The notes: generated by a model from the sequence alone, not told the origin. A DNA stretch of 7,098 nt from Propionibacterium sp. (GCA_012719335.1 JAAYAO010000369.1:1-7098); one strand, 5' to 3'. Positions 1 to 6,742 are shown, numbered from the stretch's first letter. Made by a program: numbers and translations.

Positions 1-425
1 AGTTCCTTCGACATCGGCATCCGGCCGCGCATCAGCACCCACCGATGCCGCCAGTAGCCGAAGTTCGGCACCGAGACCAGGCAACTGCGTCCGATCCGGC
101 CCATTTCGCGCAGCACGGTTGCCGGAAAGCGGGTGGCCTGCAGTACCCGGCTGAGCACCACGACGTCGTAGGAGTTGTCGCCGAACTGGTCGAGTTGTTC
201 GTCGATGTCGAGTTCGATCAACGGGACGCCCCGGCGGACCGCCTTCACCACCGAGGTCGGGTCGATCTCGACACCGGTACCGGTGCAGTTCTTGTGCACC
301 ATCAGGTGCTGCATCAACTTGCCCGGCCCGCAGCCCAGGTCGAGCACCCGACTGCCGGACGGGATCAGCCCGGCGACGTGGCGCAGATCGCGGCGCAGCG
401 GCTTGTGGTACGGCGATGTGCTCAT
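1..425 (-). CDS. metW: MetW, methionine biosynthesis methyltransferase-fold protein (partial, C-terminus beyond the left edge)
   Basis: This is a class I SAM-dependent methyltransferase-fold protein of the MetW family, which is usually encoded next to metX and linked to homoserine acylation; its own reaction is poorly defined. About 141 N-terminal residues are visible of a family length near 200. The SAM-binding motif I VLDLGCGPGK lies at residues 27-36. It is followed by an acidic GVEID strand end, the LDIDEQL segment, VVVLSRVLQATR, and the family signature VSVPNFGYWRHR followed by RGRMP. The ATG (425-423) overlaps the metX stop as ATGA, so translation is probably coupled to metX. No frameshift is seen. 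The family call is firm from these signatures. The biochemical role (activating MetX or regulating methionine flux) is inferred from gene context in other bacteria. Confidence 0.93.
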   Translation of the reverse strand, partial: MSTSPYHKPLRRDLRHVAGLIPSGSRVLDLGCGPGKLMQHLMVHKNCTGTGVEIDPTSVVKAVRRGVPLIELDIDEQLDQFGDNSYDVVVLSRVLQATRFPATVLREMGRIGRSCLVSVPNFGYWRHRWVLMRGRMPMSKE

Positions 426-1576
426 CGGTGCACCTCGATGGCTCGGTCCAGGAACGCCCGCATGGTGGTGTGGTACTCCGGCAGATCCAGCAGGAACGAA
501 TCGTGCCCCCACGGGGAGCGGATCTCCCGGAAGGTGACCGGCACCCGTGAGTGCTCCAACTCGCGCACGATCCGCCGCGAATGGGAGGTGTCGAAGCGCC
601 AGTCGGTGTCGAAGGACATCACCAGCACCGGCATCCCGGATTCGGCCAGCGCGGTCACCCGGGCCGGGTCGGCGAAGGCATCGAAGTAGTCCATCACCCG
701 GGTCAGGTAGAGGTAGCTCAGGGCGTCGAAGCGGCTCAGGAAGGCCTGACCCTGATAATTGAGGTACGACTCGACGGCGAAATCCACCCCGAACCCCCGC
801 TTGGGGGTTTCGGCATCCTGGAAGCGGCGGCCGAACTTGGTGTCCATCGCCTCCTCCGACAGGTAGGTGATGTGCGCCATCATCCGGGCGATCGACAGGC
901 CCACGTCCGGGGCGGTGCCGGCGGCCAGGTAATCACCGCCGGAGAAGCCCGGGTCACGCATGATCGATTCGCGGGCCACCGCCGAGAAGGCGATGTTCTG
1001 TGCGGTCAGCCTGCTGGAGGCCGCGATCACCACCGCATTCGCCATCTGATCGGGATGGGCCAGGGCCCATTCCAGTACCTGCATGCCGCCCAGGGATCCG
1101 CCGATCCCGGCCAACAGCCGCTCGATACCCAGATGGTCCAACAAGGCCCGGTGCACGGTGATGAAGTCGGCCATCTGCAGCAATGGGAACCGCAACCCGT
1201 AGGCCTCCCCCGTCGCCGGGTTGATCGAGGCCGGCCCGGTGGTGCCCTGGCAGCCGCCCAGCAGGTTCGGGCAGATCACGAACAGTTTGTCGGTGTCCAC
1301 CGGTTTGCCGGGCCCGATCAGGGTGACCCACCAACCCGGGTGCTTCTCACCCTCGTAGCGGCCGGCGGCATGGGCGTCACCGCTGAGCGCATGACAGATG
1401 AACACCGCGTTGTCGCGTTCGGGCGACAGGGTGCCGTAGGTCTCGTAGGCGACGTGCACCTCGTCGAGTTGGGCACCGCTGGCCAACGTCAGGGGATGCT
1501 GCGCGTCGAACAACTGCACCCGGTGGGCCTGCAGATTCAGGTCCACCGGGTCGAACGTGCGCAGCTGTTCGGTCAC
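422..1576 (-). CDS. metX: Homoserine O-acyltransferase MetX (probably acetyl-CoA dependent)
   Basis: MetX transfers an acyl group, normally acetyl from acetyl-CoA, to the hydroxyl of L-homoserine. This commits homoserine to methionine in the cytoplasm. The 384-residue alpha/beta-hydrolase protein has the usual family length. The nucleophile is Ser161 in GGSLGGMQVLEW. The triad is completed by Asp325 (FDTDWRF) and His358 (WGHDSF). Other family blocks are CHALSGDAH (61-69) and NLLGGCQGTTGP (104-115). The start is GTG (1576-1574), overlapping the metY stop as GTGA, and this fixes the start better than any ribosome binding site. The 3' end overlaps metW by four bases. Some MetX-fold enzymes use succinyl-CoA instead, and the sequence as read by eye does not settle acyl specificity; MetY downstream in the pathway fits acetyl. 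Homology is certain. Confidence 0.96.
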   Translation of the reverse strand: MTEQLRTFDPVDLNLQAHRVQLFDAQHPLTLASGAQLDEVHVAYETYGTLSPERDNAVFICHALSGDAHAAGRYEGEKHPGWWVTLIGPGKPVDTDKLFVICPNLLGGCQGTTGPASINPATGEAYGLRFPLLQMADFITVHRALLDHLGIERLLAGIGGSLGGMQVLEWALAHPDQMANAVVIAASSRLTAQNIAFSAVARESIMRDPGFSGGDYLAAGTAPDVGLSIARMMAHITYLSEEAMDTKFGRRFQDAETPKRGFGVDFAVESYLNYQGQAFLSRFDALSYLYLTRVMDYFDAFADPARVTALAESGMPVLVMSFDTDWRFDTSHSRRIVRELEHSRVPVTFREIRSPWGHDSFLLDLPEYHTTMRAFLDRAIEVHR

Positions 1577-2859
1577 GCCGTTACCGCGGCCAAGGCCTGG
1601 TCGAGGTCGGCGATGATGTCGTCGATGTGCTCCACACCGATCGACAGGCGGATCATCTCGGCGGGCACCCCGGCCTGCACCAGTTCGTCCTCGGTGAGCT
1701 GGGAGTGGGTGGTGGAGGCGTTGTGGATCGCCAGGGACTTGACGTCACCGATATTGGCCAGGTGCGAGAACAGCTTGAAGTTCTCCACCACCTGACGTCC
1801 GGCGTCGCGGCCGGCCTTCAACCCGAATGCCACCAGGCCACCGTAGCCGCCCTGCAGCACCCGGTCGGCCACCTGCTTGTAGGGCGAGTCGGCCAGGCCC
1901 GGGTAGTTGACCCACTCCACCGCCGGATGCCGCTGCAGGTGTTCGGCAACGGCCAGGGCGTTGGACGAGTGCCGTTCCATCCGCAGGTGCAGGGTTTCCA
2001 GCCCCTGCAGGAACAGGAAGGAGTTCAGCGGGGCCACCGCGGCGCCGGTGTTGCGCAGCAGGACGGTGCGGGCCCGCATGATGTAGGCGGCCGGGCCGAC
2101 CGCGTCGGTCCACACCACCCCGTGGTAGGCGCCGTCGGGCTGGGTCAGGCCGGGGAACCGGTCGCTGTGGGCCGCCCAGTCGAAGTTGCCCGAGTCGACG
2201 ATCAGGCCACCCATCGAGGTGCCGTGGCCGCCGATGTACTTGGTCGCGGCGTGGATCGACACGTCCACCCCGTGATCGAATACCCGCGACAGGATCGGGG
2301 TGGGCACGGTGTTGTCGACCAGGAAGGGCAGGCCCTGCCCGTGGGCGGCGTCGGCCCAGGCACGCAGGTCGATCACGTTCAGCTTGGGGTTGCCGATGGT
2401 TTCCCCGAAGACCAGCCGGGTCTTGTCGTCGACGTGGCGGGCCAGGTCCTCGGGCTTCTCCGGGTCGACGAAGCGGGTCTCGATGCCGAACTGCGGCAGG
2501 GTGTGCGCGAAGAGCGCGTAGGTGCCGCCGTACAGGGTGGACAGGGCCACGATGTTGTCGCCGGCGTTGACCAGGTTCAGCACCGCATAGGTGATGGCCG
2601 CCGCACCGCTGGCGGTGGCCAGGGCTCCGACGCCACCCTCGAGGGCGTTGATCCGGGTTTCCACCACCGACTGGGTGGGGTTCATGATCCGGGTGTAAAT
2701 GTTGCCCGGGGTGCGCAGGGCGAACAGATCGGCGGCGTGGTCGGCCGAATCGAAGACGTAGGAGGTTGTCTGGTAGATCGGCACCGCGCGCGCGTTGGTC
2801 GCCGAGTCGGCCTCTTCCTGGCCCGCGTGGACGGCCAGGGTTTCGGGGCGGTAGTTCAT
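1573..2859 (-). CDS. metY: O-acetylhomoserine sulfhydrylase (PLP-dependent)
   Basis: MetY condenses O-acetylhomoserine with sulfide to form homocysteine and acetate, the direct sulfhydrylation route of methionine synthesis. It is a 428-residue Cys/Met-metabolism PLP enzyme of fold type I, at full family length. The Schiff-base lysine is Lys207 in HAATKYIGGHG. Asp182 (LVDNTV) should bind the pyridine nitrogen and Tyr114 (YGGTY) should stack on the ring. YTRIMNPT (55-62) supplies the phosphate-binding Tyr/Arg from the partner subunit. The ATG at 2859-2857 has an AAAGG-type ribosome binding site about 9 nt upstream. It is the first gene of metY-metX-metW. The length and the stretch around 55-62 fit sulfhydrylase better than cystathionine gamma-synthase or MetZ, which are shorter. 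A single-strand operon of acylation and sulfhydrylation genes supports the call. Confidence 0.96.
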   Translation of the reverse strand: MNYRPETLAVHAGQEEADSATNARAVPIYQTTSYVFDSADHAADLFALRTPGNIYTRIMNPTQSVVETRINALEGGVGALATASGAAAITYAVLNLVNAGDNIVALSTLYGGTYALFAHTLPQFGIETRFVDPEKPEDLARHVDDKTRLVFGETIGNPKLNVIDLRAWADAAHGQGLPFLVDNTVPTPILSRVFDHGVDVSIHAATKYIGGHGTSMGGLIVDSGNFDWAAHSDRFPGLTQPDGAYHGVVWTDAVGPAAYIMRARTVLLRNTGAAVAPLNSFLFLQGLETLHLRMERHSSNALAVAEHLQRHPAVEWVNYPGLADSPYKQVADRVLQGGYGGLVAFGLKAGRDAGRQVVENFKLFSHLANIGDVKSLAIHNASTTHSQLTEDELVQAGVPAEMIRLSIGVEHIDDIIADLDQALAAVTA

Positions 2860-2891
2860 CGGTGATGGCCCTTTCGTGACAAGTTGGGATC

Positions 2892-2921
2892 ACCGTAGGG
2901 GCAGCCCGGTTCGGGAACCAG
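2892..2921 (-). promoter_or_regulatory. Possible metYXW promoter with overlapping inverted repeat
   Basis: In the 102-bp gap upstream of metY, the minus strand has TACGGT (2897-2892) as a possible -10 and CTGGTT (2921-2916) as a weak -35, 18 bp apart. They would start a transcript near 2885 with a leader of about 26 nt carrying the ribosome binding site. An inverted repeat GGTTC-N2-GAACC (2908-2919) overlaps the -35 and could be a repressor site. The match is weak and the regulator is unknown. No SAM riboswitch fold was recognised here. Confidence 0.25.
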
Positions 2922-2961
2922 AGGTCTCACCATCCGGTGGTACTTGCGCAACGGGGCGGGA

Positions 2962-4035
2962 TCAGCCGCAGGCCGGGGCCTGCCCGGAGGTCGGCCCGAA
3001 CTCCCGGCCACCGAAGACGTGCTCCTGCACGAAGTCGAAGTAGTGGGCATTGCCGGGGGTGCTGTACGGGTTGTCGGTCGAACACCGCACCACGAAGTGG
3101 GCCACCGCTTCGGCGTAGGTTTCGGTGATGTCCCGGCCGCGGTCGTATTCCGCGACGCTGCCGTTGGCCCGGTACAGCCCGTTGAAGGTCTGCCAGTACT
3201 GCGGCGAAGCGCCCCTGTCGACGTTGTGCACGTGGGCCAGTTCGTGGATGAAGACCCGCGCGATCCGGGTGGTTTCGCCGTTCTGGTAGCCGGTGTGCAT
3301 CTTGCCGAAGTCGAGCGACATGACGCCCGGCTTGGACAGGCCCCAGTCGCCCCACGCGTACCCGCGCAGGTGCCCGGCGTTGATGGTGATGTCACCGTTG
3401 ACCTTGGCCCGGATGCTCTCCAGGTAGGGGGTGCAGTCGACCGCGTCCAGGGTCTGCCAGATGATCTTGACCACCGGGCGGTACTGCGGGTTGTTCCAGC
3501 CCTCACCGATCAGCTTCAGCCCCCAACGCTGCTCCATCGCGGCGGTGACCTCGGCCGGGGAGGCGTTCTCGGGGAAGGCCGCGTCCACCTCACAGGGGCT
3601 GACGATGCCGACCACCGGCGCCGGGCGTTCCGCCTTGCGCGAAGTGCGTTCCCGCGGCGGGGTGGGCGGCGCGGTGGGTTTGGCCGCCGGGCTGGGCTTC
3701 GGGGCCGGGGTCTCGGTCGGGATCGCCGGTTGCGGGGACGGGGCCGCTTCCGGCGGGGTGGTCGGCAGGCCCTGCGGACGAGGCGCCGCGACGGTTTCGA
3801 CGTGGTCGGCGCTCCGGGCGTCCACCAGGGGTACGGCCACGCCGCCACCGATCATGCCGAGGGCGACGGCCGCACTCACCAGGAGCCGGCGCACCGGCAA
3901 CGGCCGACGCGGTTCGGGCTCGATCGCCCGGCGCGGGAGCGTGCTGCTGGGAGCGTCGATCGCACGGCGAGGTGCGGGTGCGTCCACTGCGTCATCTCCC
4001 GAAGGTCTCGTTTTGGTCACGGCAACCTGAGACAT
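2962..4035 (-). CDS. Membrane-anchored protein with proline-rich stalk and HExxH zinc-metalloprotease-like domain
   Basis: No named family was recognised. From ATG 4035 the protein has 357 residues. A basic cytoplasmic N-terminus (1-50, with PRRAI repeated at 22-26 and 34-38) precedes one hydrophobic segment (about 51-71). A long Pro/Ala/Thr-rich stalk follows (about 84-140), then a globular domain to the C-terminus that should lie outside the membrane. That domain carries the zincin motif HELAH (264-268), with Glu305 or Glu309 in TETYAEAVAHF as a candidate third zinc ligand. Four cysteines (148, 201, 318, 356) could form disulfides in the secreted part. A longer start at 4125 would overlap the divergent ppk2 start and add unconvincing residues, so the 4035 start is preferred. 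The gene is divergent from ppk2 and 102 bp upstream of metY on the same strand. Function as a peptidase, and its substrate, are inference only. Confidence 0.8.
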   Translation of the reverse strand: MSQVAVTKTRPSGDDAVDAPAPRRAIDAPSSTLPRRAIEPEPRRPLPVRRLLVSAAVALGMIGGGVAVPLVDARSADHVETVAAPRPQGLPTTPPEAAPSPQPAIPTETPAPKPSPAAKPTAPPTPPRERTSRKAERPAPVVGIVSPCEVDAAFPENASPAEVTAAMEQRWGLKLIGEGWNNPQYRPVVKIIWQTLDAVDCTPYLESIRAKVNGDITINAGHLRGYAWGDWGLSKPGVMSLDFGKMHTGYQNGETTRIARVFIHELAHVHNVDRGASPQYWQTFNGLYRANGSVAEYDRGRDITETYAEAVAHFVVRCSTDNPYSTPGNAHYFDFVQEHVFGGREFGPTSGQAPACG

Positions 4036-4074
4036 CTTCACAGATCGGGTGGTCAAGGTCCAACTCGACGCCCA

Positions 4075-4090
4075 CGTGAGGTCGGTCACG
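4075..4090. promoter_or_regulatory. CRP/GlxR-like palindrome in the divergent promoter region
   Basis: The 16-bp element CGTGA-N6-TCACG has perfect 5-bp arms and the same geometry as the CRP/GlxR consensus TGTGA-N6-TCACA, differing only at the outermost base of each arm. It sits between the divergent metalloprotease-like gene and ppk2. Its centre is about 29 bp upstream of the predicted ppk2 start, so binding there would more likely repress than activate ppk2. The regulator is inferred from site shape only. Confidence 0.4.
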
Positions 4091-4099
4091 CCCTGGCGA

Positions 4100-4111
4100 T
4101 ACGCTTGGCGG
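4100..4111 (+). promoter_or_regulatory. Candidate -10 element for leaderless ppk2 transcription
   Basis: TACGCT (4100-4105) fits the actinobacterial TANNNT -10 pattern. Its last base is six nucleotides before the GTG at 4112, which would put the transcription start on the first base of the start codon. There is no good ribosome binding site before this GTG, which agrees with a leaderless mRNA. No clear -35 was found. Confidence 0.4.
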
Positions 4112-5041
4112 GTGGACAGCAACATGGGTTTTTGGCCGGAAATCGACGATCCCCATCAGGACCTGCGGGCCTATATCGACCGGATTCGCAGCAGCGGTTA
4201 CAGCGTGCGCCACGATCAGGGTTCCGACCCCGATCTGATCGACCCGGGCGGCAATGCGGTGGAGACTTGGCGTCAGGACTACCCCTACGACCAGCGGATG
4301 ACCCGCGCCCAGTACGACGTCGAGAAGTACCAGTTGCAGATCGAGCTGCTGTAGTTCCAGTACTGGACCCAGGACAACGACCTGAAACACGTGATCGTGT
4401 TCGAGGGGCGCGACGCCGCCGGCAAGGGTGGCACGATCAAACGGTTCACCCAGCACCTCAACCCCCGCTATGCCCGGGTGGTCGCGCTGGCCAAGCCGAC
4501 CCCCACCGAACTGGGTCAGTGGTACTTCCAGCGTTACATCCAGCACCTGCCGACCAACGGCGAGATCGTGATGTTCGACCGGTCCTGGTACAACCGGGCC
4601 GGGGTCGAACGGGTGATGGGCTTCTCCACCGATGAGCAGTACGAGACCTTCATGCAACAGGCGCCGCTGTTCGAGAAGATGCTGATCGACTCCAACATCT
4701 CGGTGACCAAACTGTGGTTCTCGGTGAGTCAGCGCGAACAGCGCACCCGCTTCGCGATCCGACAGATCGACCCGGTGCGGCAGTGGAAGCTCTCCCCCAT
4801 GGACCTGCAATCGCTGGACAAGTGGGGCGCCTACACCGACGCCAAGGAACAGATGTTCCTGCGCACCGACACCGACTTCGCGCCCTGGTGGACGGTCAAG
4901 TCCAATGACAAGAAGCGGGCCCGGATCAACGCGATGCGGTTCTTCCTCAACCAGTTCGACTACGACGACAAGGATCCCGAAGTGGTGTTCCCGGCCGACC
5001 CGCTGATCATCATGCGCGGCCGCGACGCCGTGGACGACTGA
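4112..5041 (+). pseudogene. ppk2: Polyphosphate kinase 2 (PPK2) gene interrupted by an in-frame TAG at codon 81
   Basis: PPK2 enzymes transfer phosphate between polyphosphate and nucleoside diphosphates. The reading frame from GTG 4112 to TGA 5041 matches a one-domain (class I-like) PPK2 along its whole length. The N-terminal helices end in EKYQLQIELL. The Walker A is GRDAAGKGG (99-107), the Walker B is MFDRSWYNRAG (154-164), and the family blocks GVERVMGF, RWKLSPMDL-type (QWKLSPMDL here) and DDKKRARINAM-type (NDKKRARINAM here) follow. The single defect is TAG at 4352-4354, between QIELL and FQYW, where homologues usually have Lys or another polar residue. One base change from AAG, CAG or GAG would create it. 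There is no frameshift and the remaining 228 codons look fully constrained. Either the gene was lost very recently, the base is an error, or the codon is read through. Reinitiation at GTG 4391 would leave only the catalytic core without its N-terminal helices, and that GTG has no well-placed ribosome binding site. ATG 4124 is an alternative upstream start. Confidence 0.85.
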
Positions 5042-5043
5042 GT

Positions 5044-5577
5044 ATGTCCGACCCCACCGCGGACGCGACCGACGACCCCCAGGCCCGGATCGACACCTTC
5101 TGGGACGAGGCCCGCCGCCGGGCCCGACTGGATTGGTTGCCGGGCTTCGGCACCGCCACGCCCGTGGCCGCCCTGCAACCCCCGGCATGGAGTTTCGGCG
5201 CCACCCCCGAACAGGCCGACGAACTGCTGGAGTTGGTGCTGGCCGGCACCAAGACCGCGACCGCGTCCCTGCTGTCGGACTACTGCGAGGAGGATCCGGT
5301 ACCCGAGGTCGGCACGATGGGCATCGTGCTGGACGGTGCCGGTCGTCCCCGGGCGCTGGTGGCCACCACCTCAGTGCGGGTGGTGCCCTTCGCCGACGTC
5401 CCCGCCGAGCACGCCCACGCCGAGGGTGAGGGTGATCGGTCCCTGGAGTATTGGCGGCGGGTGCATCGGGAGTTCTTCAGCACCCACAGCCTGGGTGGTG
5501 CCGAGGTGCCGGACGACGCCCCGGTGGTGTTGGAGGAGATCCGGGTGTTGTACCCGAAACCTCCGCGTCAGCGCTGA
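5044..5577 (+). CDS. ASCH domain-containing protein
   Basis: This 177-residue protein is of the ASCH (PUA-like fold) family, proposed to bind RNA or modified nucleosides; some small members are amidohydrolases or ribonucleases. The signature GTKTAT (68-73, GxKxxT) follows a helix DELLELVLA. Next come strands with VGTMGIVLDGAGRPRALV (89-106) and the conserved AEGEGDRSLEYWRRVHREFF (127-146). The N-terminus (about 1-45) has a DTFWDEARRRA helix seen in the longer members of the family. ATG 5044 begins 2 bp after the ppk2 stop with only a weak ribosome binding site, so translation probably depends on ribosomes leaving ppk2. A premature stop in ppk2 could therefore reduce its expression. The 3' end overlaps the convergent LLM gene by 10 bp. 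The substrate cannot be stated. Confidence 0.88.
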   Translation: MSDPTADATDDPQARIDTFWDEARRRARLDWLPGFGTATPVAALQPPAWSFGATPEQADELLELVLAGTKTATASLLSDYCEEDPVPEVGTMGIVLDGAGRPRALVATTSVRVVPFADVPAEHAHAEGEGDRSLEYWRRVHREFFSTHSLGGAEVPDDAPVVLEEIRVLYPKPPRQR

Positions 5578-6437
5578 ATGTCGAGGCCCACGAGTTCGGC
5601 GTAGGCGGTGAGCTGATCGAGGTACTCCTCCATCGACGAGTGCCGCACATTCAGGCGGAACACCGTGCCCCCGTGCTCGGCGGCGGTGCCGAGCACTTCC
5701 TGCACCTCTCCGGGGTTGCCGATCGGATCCAGCGCACCGATCGGGCCGACCAGCACATCGAAACCGTCCGGCTTGTCCACCTCGTCCAGCATCGCCTTGA
5801 GCTTGGCCCAGTCGGGCCCGCGGAAGCTGACCGGTGCCGGGCACCAGCCGTCGGCCAGGGTCACCGCCCGGCGCAGCGCCCGCTTGCTGTGCCCACCGAT
5901 CCAGATCGGCAGATGCTCCTGGACGGCATGTGGGTCGACCACCATGTTCTCGAACCGGAAGTACTCGCCCCGGTAGGTCACCTCACGCTTGCCCAGGCCG
6001 GCCCGCAGCGCCTTGAGGGCATCGTCGGCGCGCGCCCCGCGGTCGTCGAACGGCACCCCGAGCATGTCGAACTCCTCCCGCAGGTTGCCGACCCCGAAGC
6101 CGAGGGTGACCCGGCCGCCGCTGAGGTGGTCGAGGGTGCCCCACCGCTTGGCGTATTCGAGGGGGTGGCTGAAGCCGATCACCAGCACGTAGGGCAGGAA
6201 CCGGATCCGTTCGGTGACCGAAGCGAGGTACGAGAAGGTGGCCAGCGCATCGTAGAACCGCTCCCCTCGTTCGATACCCGGCGGCACCGCGATGTGGTCG
6301 GGAGCGGTCATGAACTCGTAGCCCAGCTTGTCGGCCGTGCCGAAGACCTTGACGATGTCGGCCACGGTGGCGTCGTGCTCCCACTGGGGCCGGCCACCCG
6401 ACAGGGCAAGGATCGGGCTGCTGATTCCGGTGCGCAT
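5568..6437 (-). CDS. LLM-class F420-dependent oxidoreductase
   Basis: This is a 289-residue luciferase-like (TIM barrel) flavin/F420 oxidoreductase. Family features are APDHIAVPP (45-53), HPLEYAKRWGTLDHLSGGRV (91-110), the cofactor-binding LGFGVGNLREEFDMLG (112-127), and PIWIGGHSKRALRRAV (177-192) followed by LADGW. These suit the actinobacterial F420 subgroup better than FMN monooxygenases, but cofactor and substrate are inference. The start is ATG 6437 because GGAGGAGG (6448-6441) lies just upstream. The open frame extends to 6638, but that start would run through the tRNA gene. A possible -10 TAGCGT (6468-6463) precedes the ribosome binding site. The gene stands alone, convergent to the ASCH gene and divergent from tRNA-Pro. 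No function in common with its neighbours is evident. Confidence 0.92.
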   Translation of the reverse strand: MRTGISSPILALSGGRPQWEHDATVADIVKVFGTADKLGYEFMTAPDHIAVPPGIERGERFYDALATFSYLASVTERIRFLPYVLVIGFSHPLEYAKRWGTLDHLSGGRVTLGFGVGNLREEFDMLGVPFDDRGARADDALKALRAGLGKREVTYRGEYFRFENMVVDPHAVQEHLPIWIGGHSKRALRRAVTLADGWCPAPVSFRGPDWAKLKAMLDEVDKPDGFDVLVGPIGALDPIGNPGEVQEVLGTAAEHGGTVFRLNVRHSSMEEYLDQLTAYAELVGLDIQR

Positions 6438-6440
6438 GGT

Positions 6441-6468
6441 CCTCCTCCATGTAGATGAAGGCACGCTA
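6441..6468 (-). promoter_or_regulatory. Ribosome binding site and possible -10 of the LLM oxidoreductase gene
   Basis: On the minus strand, GGAGGAGG (6448-6441) is a near-ideal Shine-Dalgarno sequence a few bases before ATG 6437, and this decides the start codon. TAGCGT (6468-6463) is a plausible -10 that would give a leader of about 20 nt. The -35 is weak (GACCGT at 18 bp). The rest of the gap to the tRNA shows no other feature apart from the tRNA promoter. Confidence 0.5.
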
Positions 6469-6564
6469 AGCCGATCAGCCCTGGTAACGGTCGAATCCTC
6501 CCGCCGAGCGGCACCGCCGGATCCCGTCCGGAGCGTCGAGATGCGCCGGAGCCCCGAACCCGTG

Positions 6565-6570
6565 TACATT
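6565..6570 (+). promoter_or_regulatory. Possible -10 of the tRNA-Pro gene
   Basis: TACATT matches TANNNT and lies 25 nt upstream of the mature tRNA 5' end, a normal distance for a short precursor leader. No convincing -35 hexamer was found 16-19 bp upstream. A short inverted repeat GGTGT/ACACC (6579-6593) lies between the -10 and the tRNA. Confidence 0.35.
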
Positions 6571-6595
6571 GTCTCCTCGGTGTCACCAACACCGG

Positions 6596-6669
<74 letters not shown>

Positions 6670-6691
6670 CTTTGGGTTATATCCCGTAGTC

Positions 6692-6731
6692 AGAGCCGGT
6701 TTCCGACGTTCGGAGACCGGCTCTTTTTCTT
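6692..6731 (+). terminator. Strong intrinsic terminator after tRNA-Pro
   Basis: AGAGCCGGT (6692-6700) pairs perfectly with ACCGGCTCT (6716-6724). The hairpin continues through a T-G wobble and TCCGA/TCGGA to a 3-nt loop, about 15 pairs in all, and is followed by a T-rich run with one C. It ends tRNA transcription. It also stands between the tRNA and the integrase tail, and read from the minus strand it lacks an equivalent T-tract. Confidence 0.88.
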
Positions 6732-6742
6732 TGCTCAGAGAG

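Noticed and set aside
2860..2961. SAM riboswitch or cysteine-rich attenuator upstream of metY
   Set aside because: The 102-bp gap is too short and does not show the SAM-I, SAM-II or SAM-IV core that I know. There is only one Cys codon in the small frame.
4036..4125. N-terminal extension of the metalloprotease-like gene to 4125
   Set aside because: It would overlap the ppk2 start and consume the divergent promoter region. ATG 4035 gives a sensible cytoplasmic tail and anchor.
4352..4354. Pyrrolysine insertion at the TAG in ppk2
   Set aside because: PPK2 has no known need for pyrrolysine, the position is normally an ordinary polar residue, and no pyl genes are present here. Nonsense mutation or sequence error is simpler.
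551..4635. Very long open frames on the plus strand opposite metX, metY and the metalloprotease-like gene (551-1795, 1627-2865, 2944-4635)
   Set aside because: Antisense shadows typical of GC-rich genes. Their products are His/Gly/Arg/Val-rich with no domain motifs, whereas the minus-strand frames carry complete catalytic signatures.
4391..5041. Treating the C-terminal PPK2 part as an independent normal gene from GTG 4391
   Set aside because: The start has no suitable ribosome binding site and cuts off conserved N-terminal helices that are encoded in the same frame just upstream of the TAG.
3992..5188. Minus-strand open frame opposite ppk2 and the ASCH gene
   Set aside because: It lies antisense to the conserved PPK2 frame, has low-complexity composition and no recognisable motif.
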